Counted from the stretch's first letter, positions 54,967 through 63,890 are shown. The stretch: DNA of 64,000 nucleotides from Chryseobacterium sp. SSA4.19 (GCF_022601875.1 NZ_JAKVIP010000008.1:98689-162688), one strand, 5' to 3'. Numbers and translations: made by a program. Notes: generated by a model not told the origin, from the sequence alone.

Positions 54967-55026
54967 GAGTCAAATTTTATTTTTGATTATGCATGTCTGA
55001 TCAGGTCTATAATCGGTTAAGGTTAA

Positions 55027-55704
55027 TTAATAATCGTCGTCAACGACTTTAGGTTGTGCTAACTTTTCACTGACGTTATTTGCAAATATTTGAAATGAAT
55101 ACTTAGTTACATTAATGGCTTCTTCTACGTTTTCGATTTTTTTTCCGTTTACAATAACATAAGAATCCTGATACGCTGAAGGATCTGAAATTTTAGATTT
55201 TTTTGAAGAATTATCTACAAACAGGGGTTTCTTCTCTTTTTTAAGCCTTCCTCTTTTAGGCAGAATCTCATCCATAACATCTTTATCAGCCATTGTATTT
55301 TTCTGGAAAACAGAATCTTTTTTGGCCCCGGAAACAGAATCTGAAGGCTGATTCAAAGCGACCTGCTCCTGTTGATCATTATTTTCTTCTATAAAATTAT
55401 CTTTCTGCTGCTTGATCTGATTTTCTACAAGCTGTGCCTGATTTCCAATATCTGATTTCTGATTTACATTAAATATAAAACCTATCCCTAACAGAACTGT
55501 CACACTTGCGGCCATCCAGAACCATTTTGGAAATGAAGGTTTATTTTTACTGCCTATCGGAATTATCGGAGTTTCGTGATTATCAGTCTCATCATTCTTT
55601 CCTTCCGCTTTTTTCAGGAAATCTTCGAAATCCCACTCCATTTTTTCTTCCTTCATATTTTGGAAGATCTCGTTATATTTATCTTGAAATTTGTCTTTGC
55701 TCAT
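55027..55704 (-). CDS. single-pass membrane protein, probable anti-sigma factor
   Basis: This 225-residue protein has a cytoplasmic N-terminal part (YNEIFQNMKEEKMEWDFEDFLKKAEG) and one transmembrane helix (FWMAASVTVLLGIGFIFNV, about 66-84). A low-complexity Gln/Asn/Lys-rich periplasmic part follows, with VIVNGKKIENVEEAINVTKYSFQIFANNVSEKL. Its start overlaps the sigma factor's 3' end by 26 bp. Topology and position match an anti-sigma factor, but there is no zinc-binding HxxxCxxC motif, so the role is inference. Confidence 0.7.
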   Translation of the reverse strand: MSKDKFQDKYNEIFQNMKEEKMEWDFEDFLKKAEGKNDETDNHETPIIPIGSKNKPSFPKWFWMAASVTVLLGIGFIFNVNQKSDIGNQAQLVENQIKQQKDNFIEENNDQQEQVALNQPSDSVSGAKKDSVFQKNTMADKDVMDEILPKRGRLKKEKKPLFVDNSSKKSKISDPSAYQDSYVIVNGKKIENVEEAINVTKYSFQIFANNVSEKLAQPKVVDDDY

Positions 55705-56188
55705 AGCTCATCAGTTGTGAGATTTGTTCTTTTACTTTCTGTCTTGCCCGCATAAGATTGACTCTTACTGCATTTTCTTCCATCTCCAGCATTTCGGAGA
55801 TCTCCGAAACTTCATACTCTTCTACATCCTTCAAATGGATAACCATCTTTTGCTTTTCCGGAAGCTGATTAATAAAAGTGATAATATATTCCTTTAAATT
55901 ATTCACATCCATGCTGTACAATTCAGACCGGTGAAGCTGCAGATCGACAAAACCCTGTTTTACCTCATGGTGCTTCAGCCTGTTGAGACATTCGTTCCGG
56001 ACTGCTTTCAGTGCATAGGATTTTAAATTCCCAAATTGTGCCAGTTCTTCTTTTTTCTGCCAGAACTTAATCATCAGGTCCTGCACCACATCTTCCGCCT
56101 CATCACTGCTCATCACAAACCTTTTCGCAAAGCGATACATCTCATTTTTGAGAATAAATACCGAATCCTTAAAGGTTTCCTGTGTCAT
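55679..56188 (-). CDS. ECF-type RNA polymerase sigma factor
   Basis: This 169-residue sigma-70 family protein has region 2 (YRFAKRFVMSSDEAEDVVQDLMIKFWQKKEEL) and a region 4 helix-turn-helix (LPEKQKMVIHLKDVEEYEVSEISEMLEMEENAVRVNLMRARQKVKEQI). It heads a four-gene leftward operon with a probable anti-sigma factor and two DUF4252 genes. Such operons are usually self-activated in response to envelope stress, which would be the prediction here. No TAnnTTTG box is evident upstream, which fits control by a different sigma. Confidence 0.9.
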   Translation of the reverse strand: MTQETFKDSVFILKNEMYRFAKRFVMSSDEAEDVVQDLMIKFWQKKEELAQFGNLKSYALKAVRNECLNRLKHHEVKQGFVDLQLHRSELYSMDVNNLKEYIITFINQLPEKQKMVIHLKDVEEYEVSEISEMLEMEENAVRVNLMRARQKVKEQISQLMSYEQRQISR

Positions 56189-56245
56189 AAGTTTTGTTTC
56201 TATAAGTAAGACAACCGGTTTTTACATTTTATTACATGAAAAATA

Positions 56246-56274
56246 AAAAAACTTCAAAAAATTTTGAAGTTTTT
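56246..56274 (-). terminator. terminator after GlmU-like gene
   Basis: Arms AAAAACTTCAAAA (56246-56258) and TTTTGAAGTTTTT (56262-56274) with a three-base loop. It lies just downstream of the leftward gene ending at 56287. Confidence 0.75.
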
Positions 56275-56286
56275 ATTTATGTAGTA

Positions 56287-57447
56287 TTAATAAGTATCAA
56301 AAATATATTTAAAAATCGCCTTGTCAACATCTGTCAGAGCAACTTTTCTTCTGGCCATTACCTTTTCGGCAACTTCATAGGCTTTGTCTAATTTAAACCG
56401 TTCATCATCTTTAAAACCTCCCCATGAAAAGTTTTCAATCAGGTTTGGAGGAAAGCCTTCCTTAAAAATATTGGAAGCCACACCGATTACCGTTCCTGTA
56501 TTAAGCTGGGTATTGATTGCAGTTTTGGAATGGTCGCCCATAATCAATCCGGCAAATTGCAGTCCTGTATCTTCAAAAGCTTTGGTTCTGTAGCTCCAAA
56601 GTTTTACATGGCCGTAATTATTTTTCAAATTGGATGAGTTGGTATCTGCGCCGAGATTACACCATTCGCCAATAACAGAATTTCCGACAAAACCATCATG
56701 CCCTTTATTAGAATACCCGAAAATAATAACATTGCTGATCTCTCCGCCTACTTTTGAGTATGGACCAACGGTGGTCGCTCCATAGATTTTAGCCCCCAAA
56801 TTAAACTTGGATTCCTCACAGAGGGCAATCGGACCACGAAGATGACAGCCTTCCATCACCTCAGCATTTTTACCGATGTAGATTTTTCCCGTCCTGGTAT
56901 TTAAGGTGGAAAATTCAATCTGGGCACCTTCTTCAATAAAAAGGTCTTCTTTATTTCCCAATAATCCGTTGGTCGATGAAAGTTCCTGAGACGTCTTTCC
57001 ATGTGTCAACAGTTCAAAGTCGAAATCAATGGCTTCTTTATTATAGGAAAAAAGATCTGCCGGTTTTTTAAAGAAAACAAGTTTCTCCTTGATATCCGTC
57101 ATTTTTTCAATCTGATGTAGAGAAAACCCATCCATATTGATATTTGCCGCAACCAGCTCATCCTCATATACCAATGCTTCTCCTCTCTTCAGATCTTTTA
57201 TCTGCCGGATAACATTTTCAGTCGGTAAAAAATTCGTCACCAGAAAAAGACTTTCTTTCTTTTCAGGTTCTGCAAATTTATTTTGTAAATAAGCTTCTGT
57301 AAAATAGGAAACTTCCGTGTTATCCAAAATTTTCTGCCATCTTTCGGAGAATGTGAGAATACCGCACCGCATTTCTGCTACGGGACGGGTAAAAGTAAGC
57401 GGAAGAAAATCTTCCCAATATTGTGCATCTGAAAATACCAATTGCAT
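56287..57447 (-). CDS. alternative GlmU-type sugar-phosphate nucleotidyl/acetyltransferase
   Basis: This 386-residue protein begins MQLVFSDAQYWEDFLPLTFTRPVAEMRCGILTFSERW, the Bacteroidota alternative GlmU pattern (TIGR03991 as I recall it). The N-terminal half corresponds to the nucleotidyltransferase region. The C-terminal half is a left-handed beta-helix of hexapeptides (IYIGKNAEVMEGCHLRGPI, IGEWCNLGADTNSSNLKNNYG, LIMGDHSKTAINTQLNTGTVIGVASNIF). It probably makes UDP-GlcNAc for peptidoglycan and LPS. The enzyme's activity is inferred from family assignment. Leftward single gene with its own terminator. Confidence 0.82.
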   Translation of the reverse strand: MQLVFSDAQYWEDFLPLTFTRPVAEMRCGILTFSERWQKILDNTEVSYFTEAYLQNKFAEPEKKESLFLVTNFLPTENVIRQIKDLKRGEALVYEDELVAANINMDGFSLHQIEKMTDIKEKLVFFKKPADLFSYNKEAIDFDFELLTHGKTSQELSSTNGLLGNKEDLFIEEGAQIEFSTLNTRTGKIYIGKNAEVMEGCHLRGPIALCEESKFNLGAKIYGATTVGPYSKVGGEISNVIIFGYSNKGHDGFVGNSVIGEWCNLGADTNSSNLKNNYGHVKLWSYRTKAFEDTGLQFAGLIMGDHSKTAINTQLNTGTVIGVASNIFKEGFPPNLIENFSWGGFKDDERFKLDKAYEVAEKVMARRKVALTDVDKAIFKYIFDTY

Positions 57448-57500
57448 CGTTCAGTTTAAGTTTAAAGTTCAACATTCAAGATATACAAAATTACAATAAA

Positions 57501-57529
57501 AAAAGCCTTCCGAAAATCGAAAGGCTTTT
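57501..57529 (-). terminator. terminator after rpmE2
   Basis: Arms AAAAGCCTT (57501-57509) and AAGGCTTTT (57521-57529). On the minus strand it is followed by a T run, 21 bp after the rpmE2 stop. Confidence 0.75.
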
Positions 57530-57550
57530 AAATATTTTAATCTCAAAAAA

Positions 57551-57802
57551 TTACTTAGCGAATTTTTTGTATTTGTTCATGAATTTATCCACTCTACCTG
57601 CAGTATCAACCAATTTGGTTTTCCCTGTGTAGAAAGGGTGGGAAGTTGAAGAGATCTCCATTTTGATTAACGGATATTCCTGACCTTCATATTCGATGGT
57701 ATCTTTTGTCTCAGCGGTAGATTTGCTAAGAAATACTTCGTCGTTACTCATATCTTTGAAAACAACAAGTCTATAATTTTCTGGGTGAAGTCCTTTTTTC
57801 AT
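57551..57802 (-). CDS. rpmE2: 50S ribosomal protein L31 type B
   Basis: This 83-residue L31 begins [29 protein letters not shown] and ends in [28 protein letters not shown]. It lacks the four zinc-binding Cys of the type A protein, so it is the zinc-independent type B. Its promoter is a full consensus. The leader is about 65 nt. Confidence 0.95.
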   Translation of the reverse strand: MKKGLHPENYRLVVFKDMSNDEVFLSKSTAETKDTIEYEGQEYPLIKMEISSTSHPFYTGKTKLVDTAGRVDKFMNKYKKFAK

Positions 57803-57876
57803 AATACAATTTTTTAAAAAAATTAAAGTTTTTGCTTTCGAAATAGTAATGGTATTTCTCTGCTAATTTTAGGTTG

Positions 57877-57907
57877 CAAAAATACAATATTTTTTAAAAT
57901 ATACAAA
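57877..57907 (-). promoter_or_regulatory. promoter of rpmE2
   Basis: Minus strand: TTTG (57907-57904), 19 bp, TATTTTTG (57884-57877). A perfect-spacing match to the Bacteroidota consensus. Confidence 0.75.
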
Positions 57908-57955
57908 CACCTGATCAATAATTTTTTAGGGATAAGAAAATTAAAGTATTTTCGT

Positions 57956-57963
57956 TACATTTG
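57956..57963 (+). promoter_or_regulatory. -7 box of beta-helix lipoprotein gene (TACATTTG)
   Basis: TACATTTG fits TAnnTTTG and ends 24 bp before ATG 57988. Confidence 0.55.
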
Positions 57964-57987
57964 AAATCTATTTAAACTTTAATTTCG

Positions 57988-59400
57988 ATGAAATTCAAAT
58001 TAGTACTGGCTTTTTCTTTTTGGATGCTTGTCATGGCTGTATCTTGTAATAAGGATGACATTAATTTTGAGAATCCTTCTCAGGAATTAAGTTTTTCAAG
58101 GGATACGGTCTTCTGCGATACGGTTTACCACCAGGTACGGTCTGAAACCTATGCCGTAAAAGTATATAATAATGAAGACAAGGATATTCTTATCCCGCGA
58201 ATTCATCTTGAAAAAGGGGCAGCTTCTTTATATAAGATCAATGTGGACGGAAAACCGGGCTATGATTTTAAAGATGTTCCTTTGAGAAAAAAAGACAGTC
58301 TTTATATTTTCGTTGAAATTGCACCCGAAGCAACAGGACCGGAAGCTATTGCCGAAGACAAAGTGTTGTTCCAAAGCCCTGCGGGGCAGCAGCAGGTGGT
58401 TTTATTCTCCGTAGTCCAGGATGCTGAATTCTTCATCCAGACGCCTACAAACCCGAATATTATTACCTCAGATGCCACATGGACTAATAATAAAGCCAAG
58501 ATTATTTATGGGGATCTGACTGTTGACCAAAATGTAAGTTTAGATATACAGCCAGGAACCAAAGTTTATTTTCATAAAAACAGCGGAATGAAAGTCTTAT
58601 CTGGTGCTTCATTAAACATCAACGGCACTCTGGCTAATAATGTTATTCTCAGAGGTGACCGGAATGATCCGGCGTATGATACGATCCCTAAAAACTGGAA
58701 TTCCATTAAAATGGATGCAGGATCCACTCTTACGATGAATTATGTAAGATTATTCGGGGGAACGAAAGGACTGGAGATGAAGCAGAACAATGCTACGATT
58801 ACTAATTCTTTCATTCATACTTTCCAGGAATACGGAATTTATGCTGTAGGTTCTACGATTACTGCCAAAAACCTTGTGATGAATAATTGCGGAGAATCAG
58901 CGATAGGAATTTTCAGGGGAGGAATATATAATATCACCCACAGTACCATTGCCAATTATTCCAATCTATTGAATTCTTATAACAGAAACGGGATTTTTGC
59001 AGCCAATGAATGGAAAAATGCCTCAGGACAAACGGAACAGGGCGCCTTAATTCTGAATGTAAAGAACAGCATCGTATATTCTGACAGGGATAATTCGATG
59101 AACCTCGAAAAAACGATGGGTCAGCAATTCAATTTTATCTTTGAAAACTGTTTACTGAAATACTCCAATGAGTCTGAATCAGGCTTTACTTTTGACGGTA
59201 ATCCCGGTATCATTCAAACCCTTAAAAATCAGGATCCTTTGTTTGTGAATTACTTTGCAGCTCAGATGAATCTAAGAGTGAAGCAGAATTCCCCTGCGAT
59301 CGGAAAAGGAAGCACTGCTGTTGCGGCAACGGTGCCTACAGATATTGCAAATGTTTCAAGGACTTCAAACCCCACTATCGGAGCGTATCAGTATTTCTAA
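57988..59400 (+). CDS. surface lipoprotein with right-handed beta-helix
   Basis: This 470-residue protein has a lipoprotein signal ending AVSC followed by NKDD. The K-acidic pair directly after the Cys fits the Bacteroidota surface lipoprotein export signal, so it is probably exposed outside. An N-terminal beta domain (about 30-150) precedes a parallel beta-helix (about 165-420) with ladder segments such as VSLDIQPGTKVYFH, MKVLSGASLNINGTLANNVILRG, AGSTLTMNYVRLFGGTKGLEMKQNNATITNSFIH. The end NSPAIGKGSTAVAATVPTDI...IGAYQYF is typical of choice-of-anchor Q / polysaccharide-lyase-like helices. No catalytic residues can be assigned. Function unknown. Confidence 0.8.
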   Translation: MKFKLVLAFSFWMLVMAVSCNKDDINFENPSQELSFSRDTVFCDTVYHQVRSETYAVKVYNNEDKDILIPRIHLEKGAASLYKINVDGKPGYDFKDVPLRKKDSLYIFVEIAPEATGPEAIAEDKVLFQSPAGQQQVVLFSVVQDAEFFIQTPTNPNIITSDATWTNNKAKIIYGDLTVDQNVSLDIQPGTKVYFHKNSGMKVLSGASLNINGTLANNVILRGDRNDPAYDTIPKNWNSIKMDAGSTLTMNYVRLFGGTKGLEMKQNNATITNSFIHTFQEYGIYAVGSTITAKNLVMNNCGESAIGIFRGGIYNITHSTIANYSNLLNSYNRNGIFAANEWKNASGQTEQGALILNVKNSIVYSDRDNSMNLEKTMGQQFNFIFENCLLKYSNESESGFTFDGNPGIIQTLKNQDPLFVNYFAAQMNLRVKQNSPAIGKGSTAVAATVPTDIANVSRTSNPTIGAYQYF

Positions 59401-59418
59401 TATAGATATTTAAACAAA

Positions 59419-59598
59419 ATGGATTTTAATATTTTAAAAATATCGGCTTTTATTGTATTGCTCCTGATTTATCTTTCGGTAAGAAAGTTCTTTAAGAATG
59501 TTGCAAACTACACAGAAAGATTAGGACAATCTTTTGATGACCATGAAATAAAAGAAGAAACAAAACCGTCAAATACTACCCTTTCTTCTAAACAATAG
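59419..59598 (+). CDS. small single-pass membrane protein (59 aa)
   Basis: ATG 59419 to TAG 59598 encodes 59 residues: a short N-terminus, one hydrophobic helix (ISAFIVLLLIYLSV), a basic patch RKFFKN, and a hydrophilic tail with LGQSFDDHEIKEETKPS. It sits 18 bp after the beta-helix lipoprotein and 10 bp before the MazG-like gene, so it belongs to that transcript. Base use is like its neighbours. Unknown function. Confidence 0.65.
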   Translation: MDFNILKISAFIVLLLIYLSVRKFFKNVANYTERLGQSFDDHEIKEETKPSNTTLSSKQ

Positions 59599-59608
59599 CT
59601 TTAAAATA

Positions 59609-59935
59609 ATGGAAATTACCCATCTGCAGCAGCAAGTCGATGAATGGATCAAAACGATCGGCGTACGTTATTTCAATGAGCTGACCAATATGACCATGCT
59701 CACGGAAGAAGTCGGCGAAGTGGCTAGAATTATTGCAAGAAGATACGGTGAACAAAGTGAAAAGGAAAGTGACAGAAGCAAAGATCTGGGCGAAGAACTG
59801 GCAGATGTACTTTTTGTAACATTATGCCTGGCCAATCAAACCGGAGTGAATCTTCAGGAAGCTTTCGATAAAAAAATGAAGATTAAAACTGACCGGGATA
59901 AAGACCGCCATCAGAATAATGAGAAATTAAAATAA
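59609..59935 (+). CDS. MazG-like nucleotide pyrophosphohydrolase
   Basis: This 108-residue all-alpha NTP pyrophosphohydrolase has LTEEVGEVARIIARRYGEQSE and DLGEELADVLFVTLCLANQTGVNLQEAFDKKM. These include the EExxE and ExxD metal-binding motifs of the MazG/MazG-like superfamily. It likely hydrolyses aberrant (d)NTPs. The length fits the single-domain type. It precedes aroA. Confidence 0.85.
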   Translation: MEITHLQQQVDEWIKTIGVRYFNELTNMTMLTEEVGEVARIIARRYGEQSEKESDRSKDLGEELADVLFVTLCLANQTGVNLQEAFDKKMKIKTDRDKDRHQNNEKLK

Positions 59936-59944
59936 GATCTTAGA

Positions 59945-60004
59945 TGTCAGACCCCAGACGGCCTATGTGTGAAATCTGAAGTATTGAATCTGAAATGTGA
60001 AGAA
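59945..60004. repeat. low-complexity intergenic words before aroA
   Basis: The 70-bp spacer between the MazG-like gene and aroA holds repeated TGAAATCTGAA / TGAATCTGAAAT / TGAAATGTGAAG words. Such degenerate strings are frequent between flavobacterial genes. They open an extended reading frame in front of aroA (from 59969) that is not supported by the protein family. Confidence 0.4.
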
Positions 60005-60007
60005 ACA

Positions 60008-61228
60008 ATGAAGTTAGAAAAATCAAAATTAGTAGAAAACAAAACCATACAAATCAGCGGTTCGAAAAGTATTTCGAATCGTTTGTTGATTTTGGAAAAT
60101 TTGTTTAAAAATATCCAAATCGGGAATTTATCCAATTCTCAGGACACGCAATTATTAAAAAAAGCCTTATCTGAAAATACAGAAACTGTCGACATCCACC
60201 ACGCAGGAACTGCCATGCGTTTTCTTACTTCCTATTATTCTATTCAGGATGGAAAAACGACCATTTTGACAGGTTCGAGAAGAATGAAAGAAAGACCGAT
60301 TAAAAATCTGGTCACAGCTTTGCAAAACCTGGGCGTAGAAATCGAATATCTTGAAAACGAAGGTTTCCCGCCATTGAAAATTATTGGAAGAAAAATTATT
60401 GAAACAAAAGTAGATGTTCCTGCCAATATTTCGAGTCAGTTTATTACTTCTCTTCTATTGATTGCCGGAAAACTGGACAATGGCTTAGAGATACATTTGG
60501 TGGGTAAGGTAACTTCAAGATCCTATATTGAAATGACTTTGGATATTTTAACCAAATTTGGAATCCAAAACAGTTTTATCGGAAATACGATTAAAGTTGA
60601 ACCTTTTATCAATGATCATTCATCAGTTATAAATTATGAAGTGGAAAGCGACTGGAGTTCTGCATCATATTTTTACTCTTTTGCAGCATTGGGAAGAAAA
60701 ACCATTCATCTTAAAAGTTTTTATAAAGACTCAACACAAGGAGATTCTGCAATTGCTGATATTTATGAGAAGTTTTTCAGCATTAAAACCATTTTCACGG
60801 AAAACGAACATCAATTAACACTTCAACCAGATCCGGATTTCCGGTTTCCGGAAAAGATTGTTTTGGATATGAACAATTGTCCGGACATTGCCCAAACGCT
60901 TTGTGTAACTGCAGCAGCATTGAAAATTCCTTTTGAAATTTCTGGATTGGGAACTTTACGGGTCAAAGAAACCGACAGATTATTGGCTTTACATAATGAA
61001 CTGAAAAAACTGGGTACAAAAACTGAGTTTACGGATCTGACAATTAAATCCATCAGTTTCAATGAGTCTGAAGAAAATATTTCAATCAAAACCTATCAGG
61101 ATCACAGAATGGCGATGAGTTTCGCGCCGTTTTGTTTAATTAAAGAGCTGAATATTGAAGACGAAAATGTTGTGGAAAAATCGTATCCGATGTTTTGGGA
61201 AGATTTAATTATGATTTTAGAAAAGTAA
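60008..61228 (+). CDS. aroA: 3-phosphoshikimate 1-carboxyvinyltransferase (EPSP synthase)
   Basis: AroA joins shikimate-3-phosphate and PEP to EPSP in aromatic amino-acid synthesis. The 406-residue protein, read from ATG 60008, has SGSKSISNRLLILENL, HHAGTAMRFLTSYYS (the site of glyphosate/PEP binding), GSRRMKERPIKNLVTAL, ISSQFITSLLLIAGKL, DWSSASYFYSFAALG, and GTLRVKETDRLLALHNELKKLG with the late YQDHRMAMSFAPF. The longer frame from 59969 adds 13 codons of repeat-derived sequence. The TAMRF motif has Ala where many class I enzymes have Gly, which I would check. Confidence 0.95.
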   Translation: MKLEKSKLVENKTIQISGSKSISNRLLILENLFKNIQIGNLSNSQDTQLLKKALSENTETVDIHHAGTAMRFLTSYYSIQDGKTTILTGSRRMKERPIKNLVTALQNLGVEIEYLENEGFPPLKIIGRKIIETKVDVPANISSQFITSLLLIAGKLDNGLEIHLVGKVTSRSYIEMTLDILTKFGIQNSFIGNTIKVEPFINDHSSVINYEVESDWSSASYFYSFAALGRKTIHLKSFYKDSTQGDSAIADIYEKFFSIKTIFTENEHQLTLQPDPDFRFPEKIVLDMNNCPDIAQTLCVTAAALKIPFEISGLGTLRVKETDRLLALHNELKKLGTKTEFTDLTIKSISFNESEENISIKTYQDHRMAMSFAPFCLIKELNIEDENVVEKSYPMFWEDLIMILEK

Positions 61229-61345
61229 AAAAACAGATATAAGTTTACATAAATCCAAAAAATATCGGGTTTAAACTAAGTCGGGCAGAAATCTTTTACA
61301 GGTAAAAATAACCTGGAATTAAAATATCAAACTATTAAAATAGAA

Positions 61346-62164
61346 ATGTCATCAAATAAAACGATCATCATTACGGGAACTTCATCAGGAATCGGTTTCG
61401 TATTAGCCGAATATTTCGGCAAGAAAGGTCATAAAGTATATGGCCTGAGCAGAAAACATACGGAAAGTCAGTATTTCAAATCAATACCAACGGATGTTAC
61501 AGATAACGCTGCCGTACAAAATGCCATTGCAGAAGTTTTAAAAACAGAAACAAAAATTGATGTTTTAATCAACAACGCAGGAATGGGAATGGTGGGTTCT
61601 GTGGAAGATTCTACGAAAGAAGATATCCTTAAATTATTTAACTTAAATTTAGTTGGAGCCGTTCAAATGATGAGCGCTGTAATGCCTAAAATGCGTGAAC
61701 ATACATTCGGACAGATTATCAATGTTTCAAGTATCGGAAGTGAAATGGGATTACCTTTCCGTGGGTTTTATTCGGCTTCAAAATCAGCTTTGGACAAAGT
61801 AACAGAAGCCATGAGATACGAAGTTTATCCCTGGAATGTAAATGTTTGTTCGCTTCATTTGGGTGATATCAAAACCAATATTGCAGAAAACCGGGTAAAA
61901 ACAAAAGTTTCCGAATCTTATAAAAAGGTGTTTGATAAAGTATATGCTTTGATGAACTCTCATGTTGGCGACGGAACCGAACCGTTGGAAGTTGCGGAGT
62001 ATATTGACCGTCTTTTACAGAAGGATAAGTGGAAAGCCCATTATTATTTCGGTAAATTCGGACAGAAAATCGGAGTTCCTCTGAAATGGATTTTACCACA
62101 GGGAACTTATGAGAATTTAATGATGAAATATAATAAATTGGATAAAAATTTGTTGATTGATTGA
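61346..62164 (+). CDS. short-chain dehydrogenase/reductase
   Basis: This 272-residue SDR has the NAD(P)-binding TGTSSGIGFVLA, VLINNAGMGMVG, the catalytic Ser in IINVSSIGSEMG and the active YSASK. LHLGDIKTN follows the active site. It is a classical SDR; the substrate cannot be assigned. It stands alone downstream of aroA with a 117-bp gap and is followed by an interspersed repeat. Confidence 0.85.
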   Translation: MSSNKTIIITGTSSGIGFVLAEYFGKKGHKVYGLSRKHTESQYFKSIPTDVTDNAAVQNAIAEVLKTETKIDVLINNAGMGMVGSVEDSTKEDILKLFNLNLVGAVQMMSAVMPKMREHTFGQIINVSSIGSEMGLPFRGFYSASKSALDKVTEAMRYEVYPWNVNVCSLHLGDIKTNIAENRVKTKVSESYKKVFDKVYALMNSHVGDGTEPLEVAEYIDRLLQKDKWKAHYYFGKFGQKIGVPLKWILPQGTYENLMMKYNKLDKNLLID

Positions 62165-62172
62165 GCGTATTG

Positions 62173-62281
62173 TCATTCTGAACGAATGAAATGCTGTGAA
62201 GAATCTTTTTGTATTTTTATAGAGATTCTTTATTCCGCTTCTGAACGATGTTCGTAAGCATTCAACTTATATTCAGAATGA
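62173..62281. repeat. interspersed imperfect inverted repeat (TCATTCTGAA type)
   Basis: The element begins TCATTCTGAACGAA (62173) and ends TTCAGAATGA (62272-62281), an exact reverse complement of the first ten bases. Inside, GAAGAATCT (62199-62207) pairs with AGATTCTT (62223-62230). Similar elements of about 100 bp lie between genes in many Chryseobacterium-type genomes and could fold into a long hairpin. It runs up to 4 bp before the next gene's TTG start. Confidence 0.7.
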
Positions 62282-62285
62282 TCTG

Positions 62286-63890
62286 TTGAAATTAATTTTA
62301 AAAATATTTTTTATTCTGTTCTGCGTCTTTATCCAGGCGCAGAAAAAAAGCTATTTCCTTATTGATACTGAAACCAAGGTAAAAAAGAAGGTGAAAGACT
62401 CTGCTGCTGCTGTGAAATTCCTGGATTCTCTTGCTCAGAATAATTATTTTTTCACACAGTTGAAAGAAGTCAGAAAAAAAGGGGACAGCACGGAAATTAT
62501 ATATGATAAAGGAAAAAATTTTAATGAAACCTATGTCAGCCTTTCAGATTCCATTATCCAGCGTATAAAGGTTCCGAAAGAATTTTTTACCAAAAATCTG
62601 GATTCTACCAAGAAAAAAATCAGCAAAACTTATATTGATGACGGCTTTGCCTTCAGCAGAATCAAGTCTAAATATAAGGGTCAGAAAAATGGTTATCCTA
62701 TGGTAGAGCTTGATATTAATAAAAATAACAAAAGAACGATTGACGGTTTTGTGGTGAAAGGTTATACCAGCGTCCCGAAGAGATTTATTAAAAATCTTGA
62801 AAAAGAGTTCAAAGGAAAAACCTATGACGACAAAAATCTTGTCGCAATCAACAAAAGCTTCCAGAGCCATCAGTTTATTACACTGGAACGGCCGCCGCAA
62901 ACCCTTTTTACAAAAGACTCCACTAATATTTACCTTTTTATGGAGAAGAAAAAAACGAACAGTTTCGACGGAGTCATCGGTTTTGGTAATGATAAAACGG
63001 ATAAGTTTACCTTAAACGGAACGCTGAATGTTAATTTCAGGAATATTTTCAACGGCTTTGAAACCGTCAATTTATATTGGCAGAGAAACCCGGACAAGGG
63101 CCAGACGTTTGACCTTCAAACAGACATTCCGTATCTTTTTAAATCCAACGTAGGCTTGAATATGAAAGTAAATATCTTCAGACAGGATTCTACTTTTGCC
63201 AATGTGAAGGCACTTCCCGCATTTTATTACCATCTTAATTCACGGAATAAGCTGGGTCTGAGGGGAACCTTTGAAAGTTCAAGTATCATTGATACTTTAT
63301 ATGTGCAGGGAAAAGATTATAATAAAAAAGGAATCGGAATCTGGTTTGAAATGGTAGAACCCACCGATATTGATCTCTTCTTGTATAAAACCAGGATCAA
63401 TGCAGGATATGATTATCTGACGACCATTTATACAAAAGAAAATATCACATCCCCACAGAACCAGTTCTACTTTTTCGGAGAACACAATTATCATATCAAC
63501 GGCAACCACTTTCTCAATATTAAAGCTGAAGGTGCCATGATGGATTCTAAAGTCGACTTTTCCGCCAACGAATTGTACCGTTTCGGGGGCTGGAATTCCA
63601 TGCGGGGTTTTAACGAAAATTCCCTGGCGGCCGATTTTTATTATTATGGCGGCCTCGAATACCGGTATCTTATCGGAAGCCAGGCGTTCTTTGATGTTTT
63701 CGGCCAGTACGGGCAACTCAACAATAAATCACTGAATGTAAAACCCAAACTTTACAGCGTCGGTCTCGGATTTAATTTCTTTATCCCGATTGGTCTGATG
63801 AGCTTTCAGCTGTCCAATGGGAACGAATTTGGAAATCCTTTTAAATTTAATGACATCAAAATCCATTGGGGAATTCTGAGCAGGTTTTAG
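62286..63890 (+). CDS. Omp85-superfamily-like outer-membrane protein (POTRA plus beta-barrel), TTG start
   Basis: This 534-residue protein, read from TTG 62286, has a signal peptide (LILKIFFILFCVFIQAQ). A periplasmic part includes a POTRA-like unit (about 140-205: TIDGFVVKGYTSVPKRFIKNLEKEF, NLVAINKSFQSHQFITL). A C-terminal beta-barrel of alternating hydrophobic strands has the Omp85 loop-6 motif RGF in WNSMRGFNEN. The last residue is Phe, the usual barrel end signal. It may be a BamA/TamA/FhaC relative, but which is unclear. No in-frame ATG precedes the signal peptide, because the upstream sequence is an inverted repeat. Confidence in the barrel is high, in the function low. Confidence 0.75.
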   Translation: MKLILKIFFILFCVFIQAQKKSYFLIDTETKVKKKVKDSAAAVKFLDSLAQNNYFFTQLKEVRKKGDSTEIIYDKGKNFNETYVSLSDSIIQRIKVPKEFFTKNLDSTKKKISKTYIDDGFAFSRIKSKYKGQKNGYPMVELDINKNNKRTIDGFVVKGYTSVPKRFIKNLEKEFKGKTYDDKNLVAINKSFQSHQFITLERPPQTLFTKDSTNIYLFMEKKKTNSFDGVIGFGNDKTDKFTLNGTLNVNFRNIFNGFETVNLYWQRNPDKGQTFDLQTDIPYLFKSNVGLNMKVNIFRQDSTFANVKALPAFYYHLNSRNKLGLRGTFESSSIIDTLYVQGKDYNKKGIGIWFEMVEPTDIDLFLYKTRINAGYDYLTTIYTKENITSPQNQFYFFGEHNYHINGNHFLNIKAEGAMMDSKVDFSANELYRFGGWNSMRGFNENSLAADFYYYGGLEYRYLIGSQAFFDVFGQYGQLNNKSLNVKPKLYSVGLGFNFFIPIGLMSFQLSNGNEFGNPFKFNDIKIHWGILSRF

